64,000 nt of DNA. It comes from Lineus longissimus. Lineage: Eukaryota > Nemertea > Pilidiophora > Heteronemertea > Lineidae. A program made the translations under genes and the position numbers. Location of the stretch: NCBI RefSeq assembly GCF_910592395.1, contig NC_088309.1, positions 13,644,599 to 13,708,598 on the forward strand. The letters are read 5' to 3'. The notes under the pieces are model-generated. The model was not told where the DNA came from. It saw nothing but the letters and a program-made list of their open reading frames with translations, and ran no database searches. Below, piece by piece: positions 10,818 to 22,043 of the stretch (its first letter is position 1; each line of letters begins with the position of its first letter).

Positions 10818-11712
10818 CGGCGGGCAGAAAATGCATGCTGCATACCGTCTGCTGACTGGGGGTTTTCTCATGAGTCAATAGAATCTAAGGTCTGGAATTA
10901 GGGGACCATATCAGCAGTTGCTTTCAGCCAACTTCTGTATTAAAATTAAGATCTGGAATTATGGGACCATCTGAACAGTTGCCATGTGATTTTCACACTA
11001 AAAAATAAGAGGCCATTTCAGGTATATGCCAAACGGTAGAACAAAGATTATCTAGGCCGTTGTGCAAACAGGCTTTGCGATACACCACGAGTTGGGGTGT
11101 AGGCCTAAATTCCTTTAACTGTGAACCAAGTGCATCCACTGGCACGCTACATGTATGTGTGACTCGCACGGATTTAGCACGTAGGGCCTACATGATGCTA
11201 ATCAGCTAGGATGTATCTTGTGACCAAGACTGTAGTAATAAACATTTGCCTGAAAACATTTTTTACTTGGCCTAACAACACCTGTTTAGAATGTCAAAGA
11301 GGCCGGTATTTTCACTTAACATCAAGAGACAGAGGAGAACTGTCAAGGTGGGTGTTTGATATACAATGGTTTTCTGTTCCCTGGGTTTCTTCATTCTGTT
11401 ATCTTTAATTATATTTACCCATGTCATTCAGCACTTTTTATCATGAAATGCTGCCTTTGAAACAAACCCAACCTTGCCGGCCAATCAACCAGGCGCACGA
11501 GGCACAACAGGCCGATACAATATACATGTTCTGTATTAAGTACGTCATCTGTCATGCACGCCCAAAAAAAATCTTCCTGCAAGATGATTCACAGGTAATT
11601 CAAATATAAGAACTACTGATATGGTCCCCTAATTCCAAACCTTAGATTCTATTGACTCATGAGAAAACCCCCAGTCTGCAGACGGTATGCAGCATGCATT
11701 CTCTGCCCGCCG
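10818..11712. mobile_element. Inverted-repeat DNA element with 10-bp target duplication
   Basis: Long terminal inverted repeats (about 100 bp, >90% alike by eye) start CGGCGGGCAGA at 10818 and end with the complement at 11712. They share 'atgcatgctgcataccgtctgc' type sequence, 'ctgggggttttctcatgag' and 'ggaattaggggaccatatcag'. The immediate flanks are both GTCAATCCAT (10808-10817 and 11713-11722), a perfect 10-bp duplication (11 bp if the G at the junction is counted). A TSD of 9-11 bp with long TIRs points to a Mutator-like non-autonomous element. The interior has no transposase. Confidence 0.75.
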
Positions 11713-11907
11713 GTCAATCCATGATCATTTCCTGCTACAAAGTTGCATTGGGTGACTATTTATAGCCCTGTGAGGCAGGTCAGTTATGTCTAAAAATAGC
11801 ACAGCATGGCTCTTCCTGTTGTTGAATGCAACCCACTGTGTTGATGTAGTCTCACATTATCAGAAACAGATGCCAGTTGTTTTTCTAGAAATGTTGAAAT
11901 CTCATTG

Positions 11908-13607
11908 TCAAAAAACTTCAATTGGGAGCAGACAATTTTCCACACAGCTGCTGCTGTAGGCCCTACCTTGGGGCCAGTGGTTGATGACTTTACCTAGTAA
12001 AAGAAAGATTTTTAACTCCCTGCTCTTGGTAAGCTGGTTGTCCTTTGGCTGGCATTTGAAGATGAAGCTGTCTTTCCCAGTGTCCCATTTCAGGCCCAAT
12101 GTGTGCTGTATGTTACCTGACTCTTTTGCTGCAAAATCAAGGTCCTGGATTGAACGCTCCGACTCTTCAATGTGCTGTAGAAATTCCAAGCTATTGGAGA
12201 TCATTTATGCAGCCTGAAGCCTCCCCCTTTTAGTATACTGATTACTACACTGGCGAGTTGTACGGCTATTGGTACAGATTCAACAGACTTGTCTTGGTCA
12301 TCGACATAAACGAGCGAAGGACTGGGTCTACTACTTAAAGGCTGTAATTTTTTGTCCTCGGCACATCTCTGCAGAGCATAGGTCACACAGGTTGGAGAAT
12401 CAGTGACTACAAAAATATGGACAAGCATCTTGTAGGTGTCTGGCGGTTCTGGCGCATCAACATCCCACTTCCACAGGAATATCCGGGCATCTGAGTCGGG
12501 CATCTCCGTCACTCGAACCATATGGAACATCGCCTCCTCGTCTTCACACACTGCTATCTGGTTTGAAGTAAACCTTTGAAGTACTCCAAAGAGACTGTTT
12601 AGCAGATCTGGCCCTGTCATTAGGCTCCGATTCAGAGATTTCCCTTGACAGGTCGCATCGAACACCACTCTCATCTTGCCAGGCTTATTTGGATTTATGA
12701 CGCCATGATGTGGAATGTACCATGTTTTTGGTGAACTCCTTTTAGCCTCGATGACCGACGGCGATGGCGAATCGATATAACCATTCAGCGTATCAAAGTA
12801 AAGAGCCTTGAATTCAGAGTCTTTTTTAAGGTGCTTTTCTAAAAGATGGTATCGATGGGCAGCGACATGTTTGTTGACTGGCAGAATGACATTAGAATTG
12901 TGATGGCTCTCTTGTCTTCAGCAGAATGTGGATTATCATTGGTACATGAGACGCCAAAGGATTCAGTCAGCCAAAAGCGTTAAACATCTTGATGTAATTG
13001 CTAATCTTCACTAGCGATGAAGTTAATATTGGCGACTGCATTTTCTGAATCATGAGTCTCTGACAGCCCCATCGGCATCCACCCAGGCGGAGTCCTCACA
13101 GCAATGGGTGCGGTTTCATCTCCTATCTTCGTGTCAATCTGGACGTGCACCAAGGGAACGCGGAACCCGATCAGTAGTTGTACTTCTGAGGCATCTATAT
13201 CAGTGAGACCTAGTCCATGGATGTGATCCCAAGCTGTCGATATTTGCTGTGGTGGGCATTGAAAAACATCAATATCAACTGTCTATGCATCACAGACATG
13301 CAGTTCTCTAGCGGATTCCTCACCAGCAGGCTTCATGCTGAATGACACGGTTTGCAATTTAAATGACGATTCCCCATTTAGGGTTTTGATCGTAAGATCC
13401 TTAGGTCTTCCTTTCAAACCGAGATCCCTCGCCAATTACTCCGTATGACAGTTATCTCGCTGTCGGAGTCTAGCATAGCTACGGTAGGGATGCATCTTCC
13501 ATTTTTTCCGCTTAAGTTAAGCCTAACAAGTTGAAAATATGCGCGTGCCAGACCTTTTCGATTATCCTTGGTGGCAATATTTTCGTAGTTCCTCGCAGTT
13601 TCCTTTT
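11908..13607 (-). pseudogene. BEL/Pao retrotransposon pol remnant (protease and reverse transcriptase)
   Basis: Read on the - strand from 13607 downward. A gag/protease junction is followed by an aspartic-protease-like box (MLDSDSEITV, about 13450-13490) and a long, heavily stopped stretch. The RT then begins in good frame: WYIPHHGVINPNKPGKMRVVFDA near 12680, followed by LMTGPDLLNSLFGVL, EAMFHMVRV and VYVDDQDKSV. The BEL/Pao order (PHH.V.NP.KP..RVVFD, GPDL, D.EAMFHQV, YVDD) is clear and the YVDD catalytic pair is retained. Stops and frameshifts occur between 12700 and 13400 and after 12200. RNase H and integrase are missing. Confidence 0.8.
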
Positions 13608-13608
13608 T

Positions 13609-13696
13609 AGCTCAGCTGAGTAAGTCAGCCGAGCTTGTCAAATAAGTTGTTCAGTGGCGTCCGTCTGTCCATCCATCCATCCATCCATCCATCCAT

Positions 13697-13730
<34 letters not shown>

Positions 13731-15276
13731 GTAAAAACCCATGGTGCACATTTTGTAACCGTAAGACCTAGAGACTTCAATTTTGCATTTCTGGATACTT
13801 CTGGTCAAACTCTACTTTCAAAACAAAATTTGTCGCCATTCGACCTACTTCCTGCGAGCGAGAGTGCATGAAGGAAACTGGCCTATATCGGCCTAGGAGC
13901 AGCAGAATTAGTCGAAATATGCTCTAATATTGAGATAAAATTCTTGAAAATCTATTTTATTGAGAAAAAGTTCAAAATTTTAACAGGAGAGGGCGCTACC
14001 TGCCTTTTAATTATTTCTGCCGATTCAAATTCCCGCCCGATGACGTCAGCCATCAATGAAGTCTCCTATTTGCCAGTTCTCAAAACATGGCAGCTACACA
14101 ACAATTAAACAAAAGCAGTAGCGCCAGGAATAAATCACTGTTCACTTCAGCTTCGTAATCGATTGTACCCCCACTTTATTGTGTTTTGTGTGGTGTTCCT
14201 ATTCAATCAACGATGTAAGGCCTTATTATGTTGGTTTTAATTGAGAAGGTGCATTATAAGCGGCCTACGAAATACCGAAGCGGAGACAAAATGGCGGCAT
14301 GTTGTTTAGGCTTGGAGCTCAATGACACTCAAGTACCCAATTTTCTGCTTAAAAAGTAGTCTGGTAGGCGATATTATCACCAGTTCGTTTCAGTGGTAGT
14401 CATAAGGTCTTTAGGGACTACTACTTTCAGAAATTAGTTCTTGAAAATTTGGCCACATTTCTGTGAAAACGATATCAGAAGTGCATGCTCTGTTCGCGAT
14501 GACATCGCCGATGTATTTTGAAGTGGAGAATTCCCACAGTATGTGCAGTGAATCAGCATGATTCTGTTCGCCTATTAAGTTTTAGTTCTACGATTCTTTC
14601 ATGAGTAAAAAGCAGACATTCTAAGCAATACAATAATGTCACTCCCATAAAAATTGATGGGAAGTTGAGGGAGCTACGGCATTCTGTTCGGCAACTGGCA
14701 GCGCTGAAAAAATACATTGCATACTGTACAATATCAAATGGCACATTTTAAAAAGTGCTCATTGGACAACGTAGGGAATCACCAGAAATGACGTCATCGC
14801 TGGTCTAAATAGAAAACTACGGTGGCGCAGTAGAGCACAAGAAAAGGTTTAGCATTAACTTGGTCATGCAAACGATTTCTCATGAATGATTTATTTGATC
14901 ATCATCAGCTTGTTTCCCCTGATAGATAAAAAAATGATTTACAATTTCCATCAGGCAAGGAGCCAAGCAGTTTTGAATATTTGCGGGAAAATACTTCGTA
15001 CTTGTAAACGAGGCTATGACAATGAGTATCCTCATTCATGGCATAAACTTCATGTTTCGGTAAATATTTTCATACGATGATTTCACCCGAATTATGGTCA
15101 GGATTGAGGAATGAACAGTGGCATAATTATGTCAACCAAAAACATTGGTACCGTAGTGAACGCAAAAAGATATCAAATACCATGGAGCATGCCATTTTCA
15201 TGCATAATGAACTTAACACTGGGAAGATATTAATGATATTAACTCAGCTGAGCGCCAGGCCCTTGGGCCTCTTGTT
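13609..15276 (+). mobile_element. Helentron-like non-autonomous element, family B, copy 1
   Basis: It starts after a T-run with TAGCTCAGCTGAGTAAGTC and a CATC microsatellite. It ends with TTAACTCAGCTGAGCGC, a perfect hairpin (AGGCCC-TT-GGGCCT) and CTTGTT. Subterminal CTCAGCTGAG at both ends, a GC hairpin just before the 3' end and a T|T junction are Helentron traits. It separates the zinc knuckle from the protease of the BEL/Pao relic, which fixes both ends to within a few bases. A second copy lies at 22044-23011. The interior holds 'atgacgtcat' and an 'aatggcggc' start-like region but no domain I recognise. Confidence 0.65.
13668..13722 (+). repeat. (CATC)n microsatellite
   Basis: About thirteen tandem CATC units close to the 5' end of the family B element. 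Family A elements carry a GTC/CGTC microsatellite at the equivalent place. Confidence 0.95.
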
Positions 15277-15993
15277 ATCTGTATGAAGGACAGTGTGGTG
15301 TTTTTGTTGACAGCCTGGCTCGCGGCAACGTAGGTTCGTTTGGCATCCTTGTTGTGGGTAGACCTCTGTAACTCTCAAGCTTGACTAAAGCTGCCAGCAT
15401 ATGATCTTCAGGTTGAGTTGACGTTGTCTGCTTGGGAACACAGTCTCCTGTCCACACAACAGTTCATCAATCCATTCATCAATTGGCGGCCGCATCCCCC
15501 AATTAGGTGATTCAGGATCCAAAACATAACAGTTTGCATCAGCTTGAGAGTCTTCACCTGGTAACACATGATTCACCAAGCCTGGTGTGACTAAGTGTTG
15601 AGTAAATGGCGCAGTTTCAGTTCTACTGACTGGCGATTTGTACGGAATACTTGTTGTTGTAGTACGATGAACTACCTCGGGCTTGTCCTTAAACATTACG
15701 CGAGGTTCTGCGGTTGCTCCAAGTGTAGTCCTAGGCTGCTCAGTTTTCTTAGGCCTTAACTCTTGAGGTACTTTGCTTGACTTCAGCCAGTCTTCGATTT
15801 CTAATTATTTCTTCCTTCCCTTCTTCACCTCTTCATGTAGTCTTGATGCGTTCACTTCAGCTTTGACGGATGCCTGTTTTTGTTCCACTTTTAAGTCATT
15901 TTGTAGTTGATCTGTAGTTGGATACATTGCAGCAGGTTTGTGATCGGACAATATTGATTCTGTTTCTGACAACACACCACAAAAATGTTCCAA
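15277..15993 (-). pseudogene. BEL/Pao gag remnant with zinc knuckle
   Basis: The - strand open pieces at 15805-15993 (charged, coiled-coil-like) and 15385-15696 belong to gag. At 15277-15330 the frame reads CREPGCQQKHHTVLH, the C..C..HH zinc knuckle that BEL/Pao gag carries just upstream of the protease. The gene stops there because a Helentron-like element (13609-15276) is inserted. The protease side resumes at 13607. No LTRs were identified. Confidence 0.65.
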
Positions 15994-16019
15994 AACTCAT
16001 CAAACAGGAAAAGAGCTAG

Positions 16020-18113
16020 AAAATGACGTAAATTGGCCGTTTGAGTGTAACTATGGCACGTTTCTTAACTGCTAGAGCTATGTAGTTGAAATTTGGTACA
16101 CAAGACCACCTATGTCATGTTGCCTCTTGACACTGAATTTTGGTCCGTTCTGTTTCTTGACCTAGCCACCACGCCATCTGTGGAAACCTAAAAAGTGTGA
16201 TATCTCTCTGAGTACCTCGTTTTTGATAACATTTTTATGGTAGGTTCTCCTAGCAAGGATGCATCACATATCATATGGGTTTTGGACTTGACCTAATTTT
16301 CAAGGTCACGAAGGTCAAATGGTGTAAATTGGCTGTTTGAGTGTAACTATGGCACGTTTCTTAACCGCTAAAGTTATGAACTTGAGCAATTTGTTACACA
16401 TGACACCCTACGTCATGTAACTTCTGATACTGAATTTCGGTCTGATTTGATTCTGGAATTGGCCACCAGGGGGCCAAAACTAAAAAAAGGTAAAAAGTGC
16501 AATATCTCGCTTATTAGTGACTTGTTCACAGTTGTTTGGAATGCACATATCTACCATGACAACATATTTCCCTTGCTTGGTCTAATACCCCCTATTCATT
16601 GGTTCTACACACACCAACAGCGTCAGCTTACTTATAATAATTATACCTATCAGTATATCTATAAATAGTGCTTGCTTGTAGTCCATACCAATGTGCAGTG
16701 TCGAGTTCTGGATATGTATTAAGCATGTAGTGATGTACAAGGGAGTTTGGTCAAGTTAGAAATATACCTTAATTTGGGTTGCTAGGTGAGACATCTTGAT
16801 TCTGATTAGCTGATTTCAATCAGCTGACCATAGGCAAGTCACGTGCTAGTTCAACAATGAAGTCTCCATCTTGTATGGATCCTGAAATAAATATTTGTGA
16901 TATCTCTGTTTCACCCGTTTTTTCTCCCAGAAATTTGTTTCATCTTGGAACATGAATGTTAGGTGAGAAGGTTATTTTCTCAGTATTTGGTATGTACTCC
17001 AAGCAAGGATACATCACGTATCGCATGACTTTTTCATTTGACCTACTTTTCAAGGTCAAAGAGGTCAAATGATTAATATTGGCCAGTTGAGTGTAACAAT
17101 GGCACATTTCTTAAGGGCTTAAGCTAAGAGCTTGAATCTTGGTACACATGACCCTCTGATAACTTCTGATGCCGAATCAGTGTAAATTGGCTGTTTGAGT
17201 GTAACTATGGCACGTTTCTTAACCGCTAAAGTTATGAACTTGAGCAATTTGTTACACATGACACCCTACGTCATGTAACTTCTGATACTGAATTTCGGTC
17301 TGATTTGATTCTGGAATTGGCCACCAGGGGGCCAAAACTAAAAAAAGGTAAAAAGTGCAATATCTCGCTTATTAGTGACTTGTTCACAGTTGTTTGGAAT
17401 GCACATATCTACCATGACAACATATTTCCCTTGCTTGGTCTAATACCCCCTATTCATTGGTTCTACACACACCAACAGCGTCAGCTTACTTATAATAATT
17501 ATACCTATCAGTATATCTATAAATAGTGCTTGCTTGTAGTCCATACCAATGTGCAGTGTCGAGTTCTGGATATGTATTAAGCATGTAGTGATGTACAAGG
17601 GAGTTTGGTCAAGTTAGAAATATACCTTAATTTTGGTTGCTAGGTGAGACATCTTGATTCTGATTAGCTGATTTCAATCAGCTGACCATAGGCAAGTCAC
17701 GTGCTAGTTCAACAATGAAGTCTCCATCTTGTATGGATCCTGAAATAAATATTTGTGATATCTCTGTTTCACCCGTTTTTTCTCCCAGAAATTTGTTTCA
17801 TCTTGGAACATGAATGTTAGGTGAGAAGGTTATTTTCTCAGTATTTGGTATGTACTCCAAGCAAGGATACATCACGTATCGCATGACTTTTTCATTTGAC
17901 CTACTTTTCAAGGTCAAAGAGGTCAAATGATTAATATTGGCCAGTTGAGTGTAACAATGGCACATTTCTTAAGGGCTTAAGCTAAGAGCTTGAATCTTGG
18001 TACACATGACCCTCTGATAACTTCTGATGCCGAATCTCGATCCAATATGATCCTTGAATTGGCCAGCAGGGAGCTAAATCTGAAAAAGTGAGAAGTGTAA
18101 TGTGTCTTTTATT
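16020..18113 (+). repeat. Family A-type tandem units (5' end lost), left part
   Basis: Repeated ~300-bp units with 'gtgtaactatggcacgttt', CTCF-like cores at 16463 and 17321, and DR3 motifs at 16303 (AGGTCA-CGA-AGGTCA), 17053 and 17911 (spacer AAG). The array continues at 20042 beyond the inserted family C element and ends at about 20696 in GGTGAGCACAG...CCTGGCC..TTCATT. The whole is one family A element enlarged by three later events. Confidence 0.7.
16321..18036 (+). repeat. 858-bp tandem duplication
   Basis: 16321-17178 and 17179-18036 are almost identical, with a single mismatch noticed (gggttgct near 16778 versus ttggttgct near 17636). The duplicated segment includes a CTCF-like core, a DR3 motif and a 73-codon open frame that is therefore found twice (16447 and 17305). 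The near-identity implies a very recent duplication or an assembly duplicate. Confidence 0.9.
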
Positions 18114-20041
18114 AGACCATATCCACAACTCCGTGGATATGGTCTATTGTTTTTACTGAGCCGATCGCCAGGACCCGAGGGATGTGGTTTTCGACACGTA
18201 TCTCCGAAACTGCCGCACGGAACGACCTGAAATGTGGTTCGGTTACGTTTCATAACCTGCTAACGAACAACGTGTACTTTATTTTCGCAGCCGTTGCTTA
18301 CTTTTTTAGTTTTCGGGTGATTTTTGATGAAAATCGCCGGTTCTGAACCGTTCCGGTAATAGCACTGCCTCCCGCGTTTTTACCGATTAGGCAAGTTGCT
18401 CAACGTTGATCTGTCCCGACCTGAACAGGTGGGAGGATACCCGCTACATGGAAGAGCCAACAGACATTTCGTCTACGCTTTCTAGACTGGGTGAGTGTGA
18501 ATTTTTCGTGATTGTAATCGCCCTCAAATATGTGTTGAAACACTGCATCAGACAAAATTAACTCATCAGAGGTCAAGAAAAGGATCTTAAGAATATATAT
18601 TCGCTGTTAGTTTGGGTGATTATAGGGAGCACGTCCATCTTTTGAGGCAAACTTGTCATCCAAAAGTTTCCAGATCCCCGCAACGGCGGATATACATTCA
18701 TCAAAAAAATTACGAATTCGGGCAAGTTTCATCAAACTGTGCGCCTTAAACACCTAAGAATGTCTCAAAATCACCCAGACTCTACACATGAGATATACCT
18801 TCACTGAAAATAATTGCTGAAACCTCGCTTAACGTGTCGCGAGTGCTGAAAGCAACAGTTTTGGAGATCGTTTTTCTGTACATCCTGCTCACTCCTGTAG
18901 AAATGTACAGTAAAGCACGTATACACGTGCAGTGTAAATGGACACACGAATGTATACACACCTTCTGAAAATATTGTCAGCAAAGGTGATAAGTGTTTGT
19001 TCTGAATTATGACAATGAAATTCATAGACTATTAGCAGGTAGTCAGTGTCTGTTGGTCTGAATAATGAATGATAAAACTTCTGGTGAAGTTAAAATATTT
19101 CCTCGCTCTGTTTTACAGCCTGACGCAGTGACGGGGATGATCAGCATCTGTTCTGTTCTGCGACCGCATCAGTCACGGATATAGGAGCCTTGACCACGAG
19201 GAGATGATGAGGCAAAGTCGTATAACCGTCTTAACCTTGACATCGGTGCAGTGCTGAATTTGCCGTCCGAAGACAAACCAGTATAATATTCCAGCCGTAT
19301 TTCGTTCTTTTTCACTGTAATACTTTTACTTCAAAAAGACTGAATAAATAAACCTACTGTGGCAGTTCGTTTAAAAAGATATTATTGCATGTTACGTTTT
19401 TACTCTTAGTGCTGATCGGTCATACCCCTTGGGCCTGGCTGTAACCTTGCATACTGGTTGTCTCGATGCCGTATGCTATGACCATGTATATATCTACTGG
19501 ACTGGTTTGTCGCACCATACCGAAGGAATTAATTGAAATATCAAGACTATTCCCTCACAATCTACACTAAAAAAGGATTGTTGCAACTAGTTACCCCTAT
19601 GTTGTAATCATGCACAAACTGGCCTGACTCGTCACAACCTACACTTCAAAGGAATTCAATGTTTAACTCTCATTTATTGGTCGTCCCAACATTGGGAGCT
19701 TTCATCCCCACCAGCCATATCAGATGGCCAACTGGTTTCCCTCACTCGACCAGAAAACTCATCAAAAGATACGAAAGATGTTGAGATTCAGATTACATTT
19801 GCTTGTTGTCTGCTGGATTCTGACCATCCATATGCTGAGTTGTTGCAGTCCCAGAACCATCGCTAATTCTAGTATTTATGATGCACCTACTGTCACAACC
19901 TAATTCAGCTGGTTATTCAGGGTTATTTGCCTCTGATTTATCTGGTTATATCCTGGTGCAAACCTAATTTCTCAACATGACAAAATACTTTCACCAGGGA
20001 TATGGTCTGCAATTTGCTGTTAGGCGAATTGCCCAATACTA
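18112..20041 (+). mobile_element. Helentron-like non-autonomous element, family C
   Basis: It begins with a perfect 13-bp-stem hairpin, AGACCATATCCAC-aactcc-GTGGATATGGTCT (18114-18145). Near the 3' end it has GGATATGGTC (19998-20007), then the hairpin GCAATTTGC-tgttag-GCGAATTGC and a short tail. It interrupts a family A unit: consensus 'cttattagtgacttg' reads 'cttttattag' before and 'ttagtgacttg' after. That fits insertion between T and T (or a 4-bp TTAG duplication). Parts of its interior (18786-19110, 19490-19640) recur at 52432-52760 and 53800-54290. No protein domain recognised. Confidence 0.6.
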
Positions 20042-20071
20042 GTTAGTGACTTGTTTTCAATAGTATTTTCA

Positions 20072-20554
20072 CGGTCATGCTAATTCCCGACCTACCCCGA
20101 CTTTTCCTGACATTTCCCGACTCGCGGAAAATGCTGCCAAAATATAGTGTATTAATCATCAGAATATTTATATTTGTACTGTTTACATACATATACAGCA
20201 CGTCTGTTAATTTCAGGACTTTTGAACGATGCTAAGTTGAGCAAATCAACTCCAATAATTAATTTATGCTGGGTTCAGACAAGGCCGTATGCATGTACAG
20301 TTTACAAGAAGCGACAACCACAACAAACCAAGATTACCGACCTGCAGAAAAATTGCGGTCGGTTGGGTAGATGTAACTTGCTTTGCTCAACTTAGCATCG
20401 TTCAAAAGTCTTGAAATTAACAGACGTGCTGTATATGTATGTAAACAGTACAAATATAAATATTCTGATGATTAATACACTATATTTTGGCAGCATTTTC
20501 GCAAGTCGGGAAATGTCGGGAAAAGTCGGGGTAGGTCGGGAATTAGCATGACCC
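20072..20554. mobile_element. Foldback/MITE element with 9-bp target duplication
   Basis: Two arms of about 180 bp (20072-20250 and 20376-20554) are near-perfect inverse copies, ending in GGTCATGCTAATTCCCGACC. They are separated by a ~125-bp spacer. Both flanks read GTATTTTCA (20063-20071 and 20555-20563), an exact 9-bp duplication. The flanking text 'gacttgttttcaata' and 'tggtaggtactcc' rejoins to the family A unit consensus, which confirms the ends. A 9-bp TSD with long TIRs suggests a Mutator-like origin. The arms can fold into a ~180-bp hairpin. Confidence 0.85.
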
Positions 20555-20696
20555 GTATTTTCATGGTAGGTACTCCAGTACTCCGGTACTTTTGATTTGA
20601 CCTATACTATACTTGTAGCATGTTTCTTAACCAGGATGAATTCCTAACAACCAAATATCTATACGGTGAGCACAGTTACCCCTGGCCTTTTCATTA
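20555..20696 (+). mobile_element. 3' end of the family A element begun at about 16020
   Basis: After the foldback element the family A unit resumes ('tggtaggtactcc', 'tttgatttgaccta', 'agcatgtttcttaacc'). It ends with ACGGTGAGCACAG, CCCCTGGCC and TTTTCATT, a slightly decayed family A 3' terminus. Confidence 0.6.
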
Positions 20697-20944
20697 TCTT
20701 CATGTGCCTGTAGTTTGGGTCATTATAGAAATCAACAGGTTGTGGATTTACACTCTGTTTGTTACTTGGCACCCCAACAATCCAAGAGAGTTGACAAAGG
20801 GATCTTTTTACTGCAAGCTGTACCAATTCATCTCATTTATGAATGAATTCCTGACATTAATCTGACAGCCAGCAGTATGGCGAGCCATTTCATCTTGTTC
20901 ATTTGCATCAGCAATGCAATCTGATGGCTTCATTTGTTTTCCAG

Positions 20945-21125
20945 GGAGAGACGAGACGTTCAGCGTCGAATTGGTAGTGGTCGCATTCCTCATGATAGGG
21001 ATCGGGAACATCACGACTATAGGAATGACAGGTTTGATGAGAGGGATAGGAGATTTGAAAGGAATGATCGCTTTCGCCGTGAAGAGGACAGAGATCGTGA
21101 CAACCGAGAACGAGACAGTAACAGG
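20945..21125 (+). CDS. EIF4ENIF1: 4E-T exon (RRIGSGRI and Arg/Asp-rich region)
   Basis: The acceptor is 'tttgttttccag' at 20944 and the donor is AGG|gtcagt after 21125. The leading G completes the Arg codon left by the exon at 6559 (phase 2), so the two exons join in frame. The 60 codons read RERRDVQRRIGSGRI, then a run of alternating Arg, Asp and Glu (DERDRRFERNDRFRREEDRDR). Vertebrate 4E-T has RRIGSGRI followed by an R/D/E-rich stretch at the same place. The exon ends in phase 0, while the next recognised exon starts in phase 1. Either a small exon in the 20-kb intron was missed or a different donor is used. Confidence 0.9.
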
Positions 21126-21235
21126 GTCAGTATTCAAAAACCATTTAAAGAGAGCAGCAGCAGGCATCTGGTCATCCTGAATTTTAAAAAAGTCACAGAG
21201 GATGCTCTTAGGTCAAACATTGACTTCTAAAAGTA

Positions 21236-21570
21236 TTAAGGTCCAAACGATGTTGTTATCCGTAAGTTTTTACTTATCATCCCACCGAAAGAGTTCAGCA
21301 GGGATATAGGTTTGCCCTTCGTGCGTGTGTCAGTACGTGCGTGCGTCTGTACATGCGTGCGTCTGTATGTGCGTGCGTCAGTACGTGTGTGCGTCCAAGG
21401 GAGACAAGTACGCAGAGATTTTTCGTCGGATTGGTTTAATAAAGCTGCGGTGTGGGTGCTTGGTAGGTGCCAAGCTATTTTCCGGACCATCAAACATCTG
21501 GTACAGCCGCTAGGCAGGCATCTTAGATTTTGCATTCCGAACGCTTTAAGTGCTGAATGAGTCATGAAGG
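21236..21570 (+). repeat. GTGCGT-rich repeat, start of a pearl-like unit
   Basis: A T-rich start is followed by about 95 bp of gtgcgtgc(gt)/cagtacg repeats (21315-21400) and 'gattggtttaataaagctgcggtg'. Low-complexity open frames on both strands here are by-products of the repeat. Confidence 0.5.
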
Positions 21571-22043
21571 GCTTTGAATGTTTTGTAGTATGCTGGGCAG
21601 GGGTCGGTGAGGTGCCCTATTGATTTTGTTCTGATTTCATAACCAATTTGTCTGTCAAGCGGCAACCTTGGATTTTGCACCCGATGGGCTTTAACTTGTT
21701 GGGGCTAGTGGATTCAGTGACCCTACAAACAGGTGCCCCTGGTGGTCCTCTTTCAGCAAACAAGTTCAAGAGATCTACCATTGTCAGGCTTGCCAACTAG
21801 TATTTTTGCATATAATTAGATTTTTCATCGAAAATCAAGGTCAAATATGATAATACGATCTTGGTTCATTAAAATACGACTTTGGTCAAAAGGTGTTGCT
21901 TTTTTTCTTTCACCCGGTTTGATTCGCGATGCTGTGTTTTTCCCTATCTGATCTAATCTAACCACTTACTCGAGTTAAAAGAGTAACTAAATTGACTTGC
22001 CATTGGTGTGTCATCAATGAACTACACACCTGTTTGAATTTTT

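Noticed and set aside
13635-13871. 78-codon frame with repeated IHPS
   Set aside because: It is the translation of the CATC microsatellite at the start of a family B element.
16447-17526. Two identical 73-codon frames as a possible duplicated gene
   Set aside because: They lie within the 858-bp duplicated repeat and begin in the CTCF-like core region of a family A unit.
20808-21180. Long open frames on the - strand and in a second + frame over the 4E-T exon at 20945
   Set aside because: They are shadows of the Arg/Asp-rich exon; splice sites and conserved motifs support only the RRIGSGRI frame.
21236-21565. 109-codon - strand frame and overlapping + frames rich in Arg/Thr or Val/Cys
   Set aside because: Translation of GTGCGT-type low-complexity repeat; no domain.
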